Assembly (NCBI GenBank): GCA_964244655.1
Contig: CAXTJU010000049.1
Location: 1 to 25,845, forward strand
Length of the DNA: 25,845 nucleotides
Direction: 5' to 3'
Origin: LMUY01 sp964244655
GTDB lineage: Bacteria > Pseudomonadota > Alphaproteobacteria > Acetobacterales > Acetobacteraceae
Shown: in pieces, positions 8,333 to 16,050 of the stretch
Position numbering within the stretch: position 1 is the first letter of the stretch
How the letters are laid out: every line of letters starts with the position of its first letter
Notes under the pieces: generated by a model
Database searches by the model: none
Seen by the model: the letters and a program-made list of their open reading frames with translations, nothing else
Told to the model about the DNA's origin: nothing
Program-made: the position numbers and the translations under genes

Positions 8333-8803
8333 CTATGCAGAAGATCCTGTAGACGTTGCCGTAGTGGGCGTATCGGCTTCCAACCCAAAGCCGCGTTGGG
8401 CATCGCCCGTAGGCACGGCATCGAACCGTGCGCGCGCCTCGCGGATGCTGGGGTAACTGCCTTCCGCCCAGCGCACCAGCCCTGCCAACGGTTCCAGCAC
8501 GGACTGACCCAGTGCGGACAGGCGATACTCCACCCGAGGCGGCTTGGTCGGGAATACGTGGCGCGTCACCAAGCCGTCCCGCTCGAGGTCCCGCAGCGTC
8601 TGCGTCAGCATTCGCTTGGAGATGTCAGGCATGATCCGGTGCAGCTCGCTGAAGCGGCGCGGCGTGGCGGCAAGCGCGACCAAGGTCAGCATCGTCCACT
8701 TATCGCCGATGCGGTCGAGCACGTTGCGGACCGGGCAGGCTGCCCGGTCGAAGCCAGCGGCCTGCCATTCTGCAAAACTCCTTGCTAGAGGCGTGTCGCT
8801 CAT
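8333..8803 (-). CDS. HxlR-family transcriptional regulator (YtfH/QorR-like)
   Basis: A 156-residue winged-helix regulator. It has the typical HxlR start: a conserved cysteine (CPVRNVLDRIGDKWTMLTL), then RRFSELHRIMPDISKRMLTQ as the DNA-recognition helix, and LERDGLVTRHVFPTKPPRVE as the wing. In this family the N-terminal Cys often senses quinones, diamide or other electrophiles. The start at 8803 is preferred; a 5' extension to 8926 would overlap qorB and lacks similarity. The gene is divergent from qorB, the same arrangement as ytfH-ytfG in E. coli and qorR-qor2 in Corynebacterium. It therefore probably represses qorB and itself. Confidence 0.9.
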   Translation of the reverse strand: MSDTPLARSFAEWQAAGFDRAACPVRNVLDRIGDKWTMLTLVALAATPRRFSELHRIMPDISKRMLTQTLRDLERDGLVTRHVFPTKPPRVEYRLSALGQSVLEPLAGLVRWAEGSYPSIREARARFDAVPTGDAQRGFGLEADTPTTATSTGSSA

Positions 8804-8877
8804 TGCGGATGGTTCCCTGCAAGTTCCCTGGGCACGGAAAACTGCCTTCTTACATTGCACGCTCCTGGTTCTTAAAC

Positions 8878-8890
8878 AAGACCAAGTCTT
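8878..8890. promoter_or_regulatory. Candidate operator between hxlR and qorB
   Basis: A perfect inverted repeat, AAGAC-CAA-GTCTT, lies 26 bases before the qorB start codon, in the 112-base gap that separates the two divergent genes. The flanks are AT-rich, unlike the rest of the gap. HxlR regulators bind short inverted repeats overlapping promoters, so the position fits. The short arms (5 bases) make chance occurrence possible. Confidence 0.4.
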
Positions 8891-8915
8891 TAATTGAGAC
8901 ATAAGGAGAGCTGCC

Positions 8916-9794
8916 ATGTCATCCACTCAGGAACGACTGCTCGTCACCGGAGCCGGCGGCCAGCTCGGCCGACTCGTTCTCGACGAACTGCTCGCGACGG
9001 TGCCGGCCGGCCAAGTCACGGCCATGGTCCGCACACGCGAGGCGGCCGTGATGCTGGCGACTCGCGGCGTGCAAACCCGGATGGCCGACTACGATCAGCC
9101 GGACAGCTTGGACGCTGCCCTTGCTGGGATCGGCCGCGTCCTGCTGATCTCGTCCAACGATCTGGGCCGGCGTGTGGTGCAGCACGGCAACGTCATCGAG
9201 GCGGCCAAGCGCGCCGGCGTCGGCCTGCTTGCCTATACCAGCGTGCTGCACGCGGACACGTCGCCCCTCGGCCTGGCGGGCGAGCACCGGGACACGGAAT
9301 TGCTGCTGCGGAACGCCGGCGTGCCCTTCGTGCTGTTGCGCAACGGCTGGTACACGGAGAACTACACGGCCTCGATACCGGCGGCGCTGGCGCATCATGC
9401 CTTGATCGGCAGCGCCGGTGCGGGACGGATCGCCTCCGCGGCCCGAGCCGACTATGCCGCCGCCGCCGCGGCCGTGCTGACGGCGACGCAGGACATGGCC
9501 GGCCGCTGTTTCGAACTCGCGGGCGACGAGGCTTACAGCTTGCCGGAACTCGCGGGCGAGATCGCGCACCAGTCGGGCCAGGCTGTCGGCTACACGGACC
9601 TGCCGGAGGCGGACTACAGGGCCGCCCTGATCGGCGCCGGGCTGCCAGAGGCGCTCGCATCCCTGCTCGCTGACAGTGACGCCGGCGCGTCCAAAAGCGC
9701 TTTGTTCGATGACGGCCGCCAGCTCAGCACGCTGATTGGCCGCCCAACCGTGTCAATGGCGGCAACCGTGGCCCAGGTCCTGACAGCTCATTGA
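8916..9794 (+). CDS. qorB: NAD(P)H:quinone oxidoreductase, QorB/NmrA-like
   Basis: A 292-residue atypical SDR matching E. coli QorB (YtfG). It has the nucleotide-binding TGAGGQLGR near the N-terminus, then LLISSNDLGRRVVQHGNVIE, YTSVLHADTSPLGLAGEH, LLRNGWYTENY, ASAARADYAAAAAAVL and LADSDAGASKSALFDDG. All of these recur in the QorB family in the same order. The enzyme reduces quinones using NADPH and protects against electrophile or redox stress in the cytosol. AAGGAGAG precedes the ATG at ideal spacing. Divergent partner: an HxlR regulator, the conserved neighbour in other bacteria. Confidence 0.93.
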   Translation: MSSTQERLLVTGAGGQLGRLVLDELLATVPAGQVTAMVRTREAAVMLATRGVQTRMADYDQPDSLDAALAGIGRVLLISSNDLGRRVVQHGNVIEAAKRAGVGLLAYTSVLHADTSPLGLAGEHRDTELLLRNAGVPFVLLRNGWYTENYTASIPAALAHHALIGSAGAGRIASAARADYAAAAAAVLTATQDMAGRCFELAGDEAYSLPELAGEIAHQSGQAVGYTDLPEADYRAALIGAGLPEALASLLADSDAGASKSALFDDGRQLSTLIGRPTVSMAATVAQVLTAH

Positions 9795-9801
9795 GGCTGA
9801 A

Positions 9802-9838
9802 GCGGACCTTTGGGGACCAGCTGCCAACAGAGGTCCGC
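9802..9838. terminator. Hairpin after qorB, possible terminator
   Basis: GCGGACCT at 9802-9809 and AGGTCCGC at 9831-9838 are exact inverted copies separated by 21 bases, starting eight bases after the qorB stop codon. There is no following T run, so if it ends transcription it is not a classical intrinsic terminator. The rest of the gap to 10053 contains no gene I can support. The minus-strand frame there looks like degenerate coding-like sequence. Confidence 0.35.
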
Positions 9839-10053
9839 CGTCCAACGGAAAAAGCATTCAAACCGGGGCAGCATCGTCCGTGCCGCTCGTCGCGAAGCGT
9901 GCAGCCTTCCATGAGCCGCCAGCAACTCGGCGCGGAAACGCGGCTCACCCGTGCCGCGCATGGTCCGCCAAACCGCGCCTTTGAAACGTCCTCGCATCCG
10001 AGCGGCCAGCGGCGAAGTCGTCCAGGAGCTGCCTTGCCTCGTCCATGCCGCCA

Positions 10054-11478
10054 TCACCGCATCAGCATCGCCTTCAACGCCACCGCCATCTTGCGCCCGT
10101 ACGGCGGCGCCAGGAACTCAAAGCCGCTGAACCGTCCCGCTTTGTAGGTCCCTCGCGCGTGGGAGAAGCGACGGAAGCCGTCGCGGCCGTGGTAGGCGCC
10201 CACGCCGGAGGGTCCCACGCCGCCGAACGGCAGGTCGTCCTGGATGCAGTGCATCAGCGCGCTGTTCACCGACACGCCGCCGGACACCGTGCGACCCAGC
10301 ACGGCGGCAAGCTGCGCCGGGTCTTTGGTGAAGGGATACAGCGCCAAGGGACGAGGACGCTCGTTGACGAAGCGGATGGCGTCGTCCAGGTCGCGGTAGC
10401 CGATCACCGGCAGGATCGGGCCGAAGATCTCCTCCTGCATCAGCGCGCCGTCGAGCGGCGGGTTCAGCACCACGGTCGGCGCCATGCGCCGCTCGGCGGG
10501 GGCGTCGCCCGAGCGCAGCAGGCGCGCGCCGCCGGCCTCCGCCTCCCGCAGCAGGCCGTGCAGCCGGTCGTGGTGGCGGTCGGACACGATGCTGGTGTAG
10601 TCCGGGTTGCCGGCGATGGCGGGATACATGCGCCGGGCCGCGTCCAGCACGGCGGCGGCGAAGCCGTCCACCTGGTCCTGCGGCACCAGCGCGTAGTCCG
10701 GCGCGATGCAGGTCTGCCCGGCGTTGAAGAACTTGCCCAGCGCCACCGTGCGCGCCGCCGCCGGCATGTCATAGCCGCGGCACAGGATGGCGGGGGACTT
10801 GCCGCCCAGCTCCAGCGTCACCGGGGTCAGCGTCTCGGCGGCGGCGCGGGCCACCAGGCGGCCCACGGCGGTCGAGCCGGTGAACAGCAGGTGGTCCAGC
10901 GCCAGGCCGCACACCGCCTGCGCCACCGCCGGGCCGCCCGTCACCACGCTGACCTGCGCCGGGTCGAACGCCTCCGCAATCATGTGGGCGAACAGCGCGG
11001 AGAAGCGCGGCGCCAGCTCGGACGGCTTGACGATCACTCGGTTGCCGGCCGCCAGCGCATCGACCAGGGGGCTGACCGTCAGCAGCAGCGGGTAGTTCCA
11101 GGGCGACACGATGGCGACGCAGCCGAGCGGCACGTAGTCCACCCACGCGCGGCCCGGCTGGAAGCTCAGATCGACCCGGCGCGGCTCCGGCCGCATCCAG
11201 CGCCGCAGGTTGCGCCGCGCGTTGCGGATCGAGGCCAACGCCGGCACCAGCTCGGCCACGATGGTCTCCGGCTGGGCGCGGTTGCCGAAATCGGCGGAGA
11301 TGGCCTGCGCGATCTCGTCGCGGTGGGCGCGCAGCAGGGCGTCCAGCGCGGCCAGGGCCGCGAGGCGCTGCTCCGCCGTGGGCGCGCCGTCCCGCGCCGC
11401 CGCCTGCCGCTGCATCAGCAGCAGCCGGGCGGGCGCTGCGGCTTCCCCGGCGTCGATGGCCGGCATCGTCGTGTCCAT
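10054..11478 (-). CDS. Aldehyde dehydrogenase, coniferyl-aldehyde type
   Basis: A 474-residue NAD(P)-dependent aldehyde dehydrogenase. The catalytic Cys257 is in AGQTCIAPDYAL and the general-base Glu223 is in LELGGKSP, 34 residues apart as expected. The Rossmann signature FTGSTAVGR and the C-terminal LPFGGVGPSGVGAYHG are present. The short N-terminus, the SPWNYPLLL and DYVPLG segments and the C-terminal RFSHARGTYK match the coniferyl-aldehyde dehydrogenase (CalB-like) subgroup, which oxidises phenylpropenoid or other medium aldehydes. The precise substrate is an inference. AGGGGG lies eight bases before the ATG. It is divergent from the broken glutathione S-transferase gene. Confidence 0.9.
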   Translation of the reverse strand: MDTTMPAIDAGEAAAPARLLLMQRQAAARDGAPTAEQRLAALAALDALLRAHRDEIAQAISADFGNRAQPETIVAELVPALASIRNARRNLRRWMRPEPRRVDLSFQPGRAWVDYVPLGCVAIVSPWNYPLLLTVSPLVDALAAGNRVIVKPSELAPRFSALFAHMIAEAFDPAQVSVVTGGPAVAQAVCGLALDHLLFTGSTAVGRLVARAAAETLTPVTLELGGKSPAILCRGYDMPAAARTVALGKFFNAGQTCIAPDYALVPQDQVDGFAAAVLDAARRMYPAIAGNPDYTSIVSDRHHDRLHGLLREAEAGGARLLRSGDAPAERRMAPTVVLNPPLDGALMQEEIFGPILPVIGYRDLDDAIRFVNERPRPLALYPFTKDPAQLAAVLGRTVSGGVSVNSALMHCIQDDLPFGGVGPSGVGAYHGRDGFRRFSHARGTYKAGRFSGFEFLAPPYGRKMAVALKAMLMR

Positions 11479-11556
11479 GGCGGCGTCCCCCTGCTTGGTT
11501 TGCCCTATGCGGGGCGTGCCCGCAGCCTATGCCGCCCCAGCCACGGATGCACGGCG

Positions 11557-12156
11557 ATGATCGAGCTGCACGCCGACGACGCCCCGAACGGCTGCAAGAT
11601 GAGCATCGCCCTAGAAGAGATGGGCCTACCTTACCGCGTCCACGTGATCGACATCACCAAGGGCGGGCAGCACGAGCCGGCCTTCCTGGTGGTCAGCCCG
11701 AACAACCACATCCCCGCCATCGTCGATCCGGACGGGCCCGGCGGCGCGCCGATCAGTCTGTTCGAGAGCGGCGTCACCCTGCTTTACCTGGCCGAGAGGA
11801 CAGGCCAGTTCCTGCCTACGAATCTGCGGGAACGGATGCCGGTGCTGGAATGACTGATGTGGCAGATGGGCGGCTTCGGCCCCGTGCTGGGCCGGGCACA
11901 CCACTTCCTCGGCCTGAAGAACCCGGTGGATAGCGGTAAGGCTGGAGCGCTACCTGGCCGAAATACGGCGGCTATACGGCGTGCTGGACCGGCGATTGAG
12001 TTCGTAGGCGGGGCGTTGTCGGTGGCGGACTTCGCGGTGCTGGGCTGGGCGTGGCGGCATGAGCGGCACCGGATCGACCTGGCGGAGTTCCTGCGGGTGC
12101 ACTCATAGTACGAGGCTCTGATGGCGCGGCCGGGGTTCGCGGTCGCTTTGGCCTGA
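11557..12156 (+). pseudogene. Glutathione S-transferase (YfcG/Ure2p-like), inactivated
   Basis: The first 98 codons encode a good GST thioredoxin-fold domain: MIELHADDAPNGCKMSIALE, then VVSPNNHIPAIVDPDG and LFESGVTLLYLAERTGQFLP. TGA at 11851-11853 then replaces the Trp codon expected before LMWQMGGFGPVLGRAHHF. The frame shifts by one around 11921-11941, where the RLERYLAEIRRLYGVLDRRL stretch lies in the second frame. It shifts back near 12000 to EFVGGALSVADFAVLGWAW. TAG at 12106-12108 replaces a second Trp before YEALMARPGF, and a normal stop follows at 12154-12156. Total length is 600 bases, as for an intact 199-residue GST. Two stops and two compensating shifts mean no full-length protein can be made, unless sequencing errors explain them. 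Confidence 0.88.
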
Positions 12157-12216
12157 CGCAAGATGGCAGAGGTCAGAGTACCAGTCGGGCCACGATCTCC
12201 GGCCCGACCGAGGCCG

Positions 12217-12714
12217 TCACTTCCCTTGGTTCTGCAAGTAGGCATGCACGAAGCTGGGCAAGTGGCTGCCGAGCCAGTCGCCCATCTCCTGCTCCTCCGT
12301 CATCGACTGCTCCAGCACCGCCTTGTCCTCCGCGGCGCCCGCCGCCTCTGCCAAGGTGAGCAGGACCTTGTAGGAGGCGATCTCGTAGGCCTTGAAGCCA
12401 ACCGCGGCGAGAACGTTCTTCAGGACTTCGTCCGCGGCGCCGGCATGGGCAAAGCCGGCCACCGTGGCCACCGCCCCGGTCACTGCCTCCTTCGCAAGCG
12501 ACTTGCTGGTGCCGTGCTTTGCCAGCAGGTCGTCCAGCCGGGCTGCCTGGGTGGTCGAGCGCTCCTTCTCCGCCTGCATCTTCGCATGCAGCTCCGCATA
12601 GGGCTTCATGCGGGGCAACTCATTCTGGATGGTCCCGATAGCCTGGGTTTCGACGGCGTGCTGGTTGCGCAGCCCGGTCAGATAGACGTCCATCACCGCG
12701 TTCGATCCACTCAT
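12217..12714 (-). CDS. DUF892 (YciE/YciF-type) ferritin-like protein
   Basis: A 165-residue, mostly helical protein with the DUF892 pattern. It starts VYLTGLRNQHAVETQAIGTI, continues HAKMQAEKERSTTQAARLDD, and has a central FKAYEIASYKVLL helix and a last helix with MTEEQEMGDWL. Glu and His residues recur at helix positions used for a di-iron site in the ferritin-like fold. Members are linked to general stress responses in enterobacteria, and their chemistry is unknown. The start is ATG 12714, with GGAG at eight-base spacing; a further upstream start at 12777 would add a non-conserved stretch. It stands between the broken GST gene and htpG. Confidence 0.85.
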   Translation of the reverse strand: MSGSNAVMDVYLTGLRNQHAVETQAIGTIQNELPRMKPYAELHAKMQAEKERSTTQAARLDDLLAKHGTSKSLAKEAVTGAVATVAGFAHAGAADEVLKNVLAAVGFKAYEIASYKVLLTLAEAAGAAEDKAVLEQSMTEEQEMGDWLGSHLPSFVHAYLQNQGK

Positions 12715-12942
12715 GGCATGCGCTCCATCGAAGGTTGCGTGTCCAACGCCGGTGCGGCCTGGCGGATGCAACAGCACGGGCAGCGGCGCTCTTTTTAGGG
12801 AAAACCAGAACTCCTACCCGCCTGGCGCGCGCTGCCGAACATCCTTGACAGGCATTCGATGACTTGGCTGGAGACCCTCAAGCAAGGGTGTGCCCGGCTG
12901 GCCGGGGTCCGGCGTCAGCCCCGATCGCGGACGGCCCAGGCC

Positions 12943-14775
12943 TTACCCTAAGCTGTCAGCCAGCGCGCGGGCCATCTGCCGCGCGAAGGCCGCCGGGTCA
13001 CGGGGGGGCTCGCCGTCCTGCACGCGGGCCAGGTCCAGCAGCATGCCGGCCGCGTCGTCCAGGGTGGCCAGTTCGCTCAGCCGGCGGATCAGCGCGTGGC
13101 GCGGGTTGATCTCCAGCACCGGCAGGGATGGCATCATGGCGCGGCCGGCGCGCTTCAGCAGGCGCTGCATCTGCAAATCCGGCCCGCCGGCGGAGGCGGC
13201 CAGCACCACGGGGCTGTCCACCAGCCGGTCGGTCGCGCGCACGTCCGCCACCTCGCCCTTCAGCGCCTCCCTGAGCCGCTCCACCAGCGCCGCCACATCC
13301 GCGGGCGCCTCGGCCTCGGTGTCCGGGGCAAGCTTGGACAGGTCGGCCGCCCCTTGCGTGACGGAACGGATCGGCTTGCCGTCGAACTTGGGCATCCGCT
13401 CGGGCCAGAACGCGTCCACTTGGTCCGCCAGCAGCAGCACCTCGACCCCGCGGGCGCGGAAACCTTCCAGCTGCGGGGACTTCGCCAGCGCGCCCGCCTC
13501 GTCGCCGACCAGGATGTAGATCGCCTCCTGCTCCGGCTTCATGCGGGCCACGTAGTCCGGCAGCGAGGTCCAGCCGTCCTGGGCAGAGGTGCGGAAGCGC
13601 AGCAGCGGCGCCAGCTCGTCGCGGTGCTCGGCATCCTCCCACAGCCCCTCCTTCAGCACGGAGCCGAAGTTCTGCCAGAACCCGGCGTAGCTCTCCTGGG
13701 CCGCCTCGTCCTTGCTGCGCGCCTTCAGCTCGGACAGCACCCGGCCGGTCACCGCCTTGCGGATGCGCGCCAGCACCGGGGTCGCTTGCAGCATCTCGCG
13801 CGACACGTTGAGCGGCAGGTCCTCGGTATCCACCACGCCGGTCACGAAGCGCAGCCAGGGCGGCAGCAGCGCCGCCTCGTCGGTGATGAACATGCGGCGC
13901 ACGTGCAGCCGCAGCCGGCTCTCCCGCGCCCCTTCCACCGCCTCGAACGGCTTGGAGCCGGGGATGAACAGCAGGGCGGTGAACTCCAGCGCGCCCTCCG
14001 CCCGCCAGTGCAGCGTGGCCCAGGGAGCGTCGAAGATATGGCCGAGGTGGCGGTAGAACTCGGTGTAGGCCTCCTCGGTGATCTCGGACTTCGGCTTGCG
14101 CCACAGCGCCGTGCCCTCGTTGGCCGCCACGTCCTCGCCGTCCTGCGCCACCAGGATGGGCACGGTGATGTGGTCCGCCCATTTGCGGATCACCGCTTGC
14201 AGCCGGTACGGCTCCAGGAAGTCGTCCGCGTCCGGCTTCATGTGCATGACGATGGTGGTGCCGGCGGCGTCGCGCTCGCCCGGCGCCAGCGTGTAGTCGC
14301 CGCGGCCCTCGGACGCCCAGACCCACGCCTCGTCCGACCCGGCGGCGCGGGAGGTGACCTCCACGCGGTCCGCCACCATGAAGGCGGAGTAGAACCCCAC
14401 GCCAAACTGGCCGATGAGGCTCGGCCGCTCCTCCGGGTTGGCGTTTTCCAGGGATTGCCCGAACGCCCGGGTGCCGGAGCGGGCGATGGTGCCCAGGTTC
14501 TCGGCCAGGGCGGCGCGGTCCATGCCGATGCCGGGGTCGGCGATGGTCAGGGTGCGCGCCGCCTTGTCCGGCGCGATCCGCACGGCGGCGCCGTCCGGCA
14601 GCGCCAGGCCCGGCTGGGTCAGGGCGGCGAAGCGGCGGCGGTCGATCGCGTCGGCGGCGTTGGCGACCAGCTCGCGCAGGAAGATTTCGCGGTCGGAGTA
14701 GAGCGCGTGGACGACCAGGTCCAGCAGCCGGCCCACCTCGGCCCCGAACTCGTGCCGCTCGATCGTCTCGCTCAT
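12943..14775 (-). CDS. htpG: Chaperone HtpG (bacterial Hsp90)
   Basis: A 610-residue Hsp90 of bacterial length, without the charged linker of eukaryotic forms. The ATP-binding domain has E35 and N39 in FLRELVANAADAID, D80 in ADPGIGMDR, GTIARSGT, and the lid/glycine motif GQFGVGFYSAFMVAD. The middle domain includes the arginine-bearing LNVSREMLQ loop. The C-terminal dimer domain ends in a non-MEEVD tail, as expected in bacteria. One oddity is DPGIGM where most members have DNGIGM. It folds client proteins in the cytosol with DnaK. GGGGAGG precedes the ATG. The 273-base gap upstream is shared with the divergent PEP-CTERM gene. Confidence 0.97.
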   Translation of the reverse strand: MSETIERHEFGAEVGRLLDLVVHALYSDREIFLRELVANAADAIDRRRFAALTQPGLALPDGAAVRIAPDKAARTLTIADPGIGMDRAALAENLGTIARSGTRAFGQSLENANPEERPSLIGQFGVGFYSAFMVADRVEVTSRAAGSDEAWVWASEGRGDYTLAPGERDAAGTTIVMHMKPDADDFLEPYRLQAVIRKWADHITVPILVAQDGEDVAANEGTALWRKPKSEITEEAYTEFYRHLGHIFDAPWATLHWRAEGALEFTALLFIPGSKPFEAVEGARESRLRLHVRRMFITDEAALLPPWLRFVTGVVDTEDLPLNVSREMLQATPVLARIRKAVTGRVLSELKARSKDEAAQESYAGFWQNFGSVLKEGLWEDAEHRDELAPLLRFRTSAQDGWTSLPDYVARMKPEQEAIYILVGDEAGALAKSPQLEGFRARGVEVLLLADQVDAFWPERMPKFDGKPIRSVTQGAADLSKLAPDTEAEAPADVAALVERLREALKGEVADVRATDRLVDSPVVLAASAGGPDLQMQRLLKRAGRAMMPSLPVLEINPRHALIRRLSELATLDDAAGMLLDLARVQDGEPPRDPAAFARQMARALADSLG

Positions 14776-14896
14776 GGCATGCGCCTCCCCGAAGGCTGCG
14801 ATATGCCGGGATGGGGGGCGGTTATCAAGGCGACCAGGGCGCAGGCTCCCACCGGGCGCATGGTGGGCGCATGCTGGCGGCGTGCTGCCGGCCGCC

Positions 14897-14913
14897 TGTC
14901 AGCGCACTTTACA
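14897..14913. promoter_or_regulatory. Candidate enhancer (activator-binding) site for PEP-CTERM gene 1
   Basis: TGTCAGCGCACTTTACA is an inverted repeat TGTcA-N7-TTACA with one mismatch. Its first base lies 81 bases before the -24 element of the sigma-54 promoter at 14978. The second PEP-CTERM gene has the same pattern at almost the same distance (80 bases). The position is right for an enhancer-binding protein such as PrsR. The binding partner is inferred, not seen. Confidence 0.55.
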
Positions 14914-14977
14914 CCCTGCCGAGCGCTTGATACTGGCTTTGGCCGCAACATGCTGATAAACAACGAAATCCATTTAT

Positions 14978-14993
14978 TGGCACGCCGCTTGCT
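14978..14993 (+). promoter_or_regulatory. Sigma-54 (RpoN) promoter of PEP-CTERM gene 1
   Basis: TGGCAC-GCCGC-TTGCT is a full match to the -24/-12 consensus TGGCAC-N5-TTGCW with exact spacing. The base before is T and the base after TGGCAC is G, as in the extended consensus YTGGCACG. The -12 element ends 55 bases before the ATG at 15049. Sigma-54 promoters need an ATP-driven activator; a shared inverted repeat lies upstream. Confidence 0.8.
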
Positions 14994-15048
14994 GCTCACC
15001 TTGCATGCCTCGGCACCCCGGGGTTTTGACCAACGTGATCGAGGCACC

Positions 15049-15759
15049 ATGAAAACCCAGCTTCTTCTTGCCGCCGCCCTGCTCGGCAGTGCCACCGCCG
15101 CCCAGGCCCTGCCGATCACTGGCGGCACCGTGACCGCGAGCGACGCCACGGGGGCCACGACCTCCCCGTTCGCGCTGACCAGCATCGGCACGGCCACCCA
15201 GTCCGGCTTCCAGTCCGACGCGACCTTCACCGCGGCCGACGGCACCGTGGTCAGCTTCTCGCCGGACACGGCCGCGCCGTTGGCCGGCGTGTATGCCGGC
15301 ACCGTCACCAACACCTCGGCCTCACCGTTCACCGGCAACAGCCTGGGCTCGAACCTGTCGGAGTACCTGACGGCCGAGCCGAGCGACAACGTAACGCTCG
15401 CCTTCTCGGCTCCCCAGTCGGCGTTCAGCCTGCTCTGGGGCTCGGTTGACACGTTCAACTCGCTCAACCTTGAGCTGCTCGACGGCGCGACGGTGGTCGG
15501 CGCCCTGACCGTGACCGGTTCCGACGTTGCGGCGGCGGTCGGCGGCGGCTTCGCGGCCAACGGCACGACCGGCGCGTTCGTCACCATCGCCGACGCGGCG
15601 GCGACGGGCTTCACCTCCGTCGTGGCGACATCGACCACCCAGGCGTTCGAGTTCGTGCCGGGCGCCGGCACCGCCGTGCCGGAGCCGGCCACGCTGGCTT
15701 TGCTCGGCTTCGGCCTGCTCGGCCTTGGCTTCGTGCAGCACCGCCGCAGCCGCGGCTGA
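15049..15759 (+). CDS. PEP-CTERM (exosortase-sorted) surface protein, paralogue 1
   Basis: A 236-residue secreted protein. It has a Sec signal (MKTQLLLAAALLGSATAAQA), a Ser/Thr/Ala/Gly-rich beta-type body, and a C-terminal PEP-CTERM sorting tag. The tag has VPEPATLALLG from residue 210, a hydrophobic membrane segment, then the basic tail QHRRSRG. Exosortase cuts at such tags and sends proteins to the outer surface, often to the exopolysaccharide or biofilm matrix. The body has SPFTGNSLGSNLSEYLTAEP and FSLLWGSVDTFNSL, the latter like motifs in other exosortase-dependent surface proteins. GAGG precedes the ATG. It is 63% or so identical by eye to its neighbour at 16051. A strong hairpin follows the gene. 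Confidence 0.9.
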   Translation: MKTQLLLAAALLGSATAAQALPITGGTVTASDATGATTSPFALTSIGTATQSGFQSDATFTAADGTVVSFSPDTAAPLAGVYAGTVTNTSASPFTGNSLGSNLSEYLTAEPSDNVTLAFSAPQSAFSLLWGSVDTFNSLNLELLDGATVVGALTVTGSDVAAAVGGGFAANGTTGAFVTIADAAATGFTSVVATSTTQAFEFVPGAGTAVPEPATLALLGFGLLGLGFVQHRRSRG

Positions 15760-15785
15760 GCCATCGCGCCACTGACGCTGCATCG

Positions 15786-15818
15786 CGCGCCTGCCCGGCT
15801 TCACGCTGGGCAGGCGCG
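15786..15818 (+). terminator. Hairpin after PEP-CTERM gene 1
   Basis: CGCGCCTGCCC at 15786-15796 pairs perfectly with GGGCAGGCGCG at 15808-15818 around an 11-base loop. It starts 26 bases after the stop codon and is followed by only a short T pair. This is a likely transcription terminator separating the two PEP-CTERM units, consistent with the second gene having its own promoter. Confidence 0.65.
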
Positions 15819-15897
15819 TTCTGCCTACGCCCGTCAGCACTTGAGGCTGCATGGATGGCAGGACACCGAACGGATCGAGCCGGACCCACCGCCGGGA

Positions 15898-15914
15898 TGT
15901 AAGAGATTTTTACA
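15898..15914. promoter_or_regulatory. Candidate enhancer (activator-binding) site for PEP-CTERM gene 2
   Basis: TGTAAGAGATTTTTACA is an inverted repeat with perfect outer arms, TGTAA and TTACA, around seven bases. It lies 80 bases before the -24 element at 15978 and is followed by an AT-rich stretch. The pattern and distance match the site before the first PEP-CTERM gene, which supports a common enhancer-binding activator. Confidence 0.6.
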
Positions 15915-15977
15915 AACGGTTAAAAGGCCTTTGCCCAGCACCACACTAAGCCCTTGAAAAATCGCCTTTACTGCCTG

Positions 15978-15993
15978 TGGCCCGCATCTTGCA
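15978..15993 (+). promoter_or_regulatory. Sigma-54 (RpoN) promoter of PEP-CTERM gene 2
   Basis: TGGCCC-GCATC-TTGCA matches TGGCAC-N5-TTGCW with one substitution (A to C at the fifth base of the -24 box) and exact spacing. It ends 57 bases before the ATG at 16051, nearly the same as in the first paralogue. The repeated match at a matching position makes chance unlikely. Confidence 0.75.
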
Positions 15994-16050
15994 GTGCCTT
16001 CAAATTGTAACCCTGTCACAGCGATGGGGGCCAAAATGATGGAGGCAGAC

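Noticed and set aside
9840..10053. Small gene between qorB and the aldehyde dehydrogenase
   Set aside because: Neither strand gives a translation with a ribosome site or a known pattern. The minus frame resembles the degenerate coding-like sequence often found between genes in alphaproteobacteria.
14776..14840. Heat-shock (RpoH) promoter before htpG
   Set aside because: CTTG at 14826-14829 (minus strand) and CATAT downstream are 20 bases apart, outside the usual alphaproteobacterial spacing of 17-18, and the -10 match is poor.
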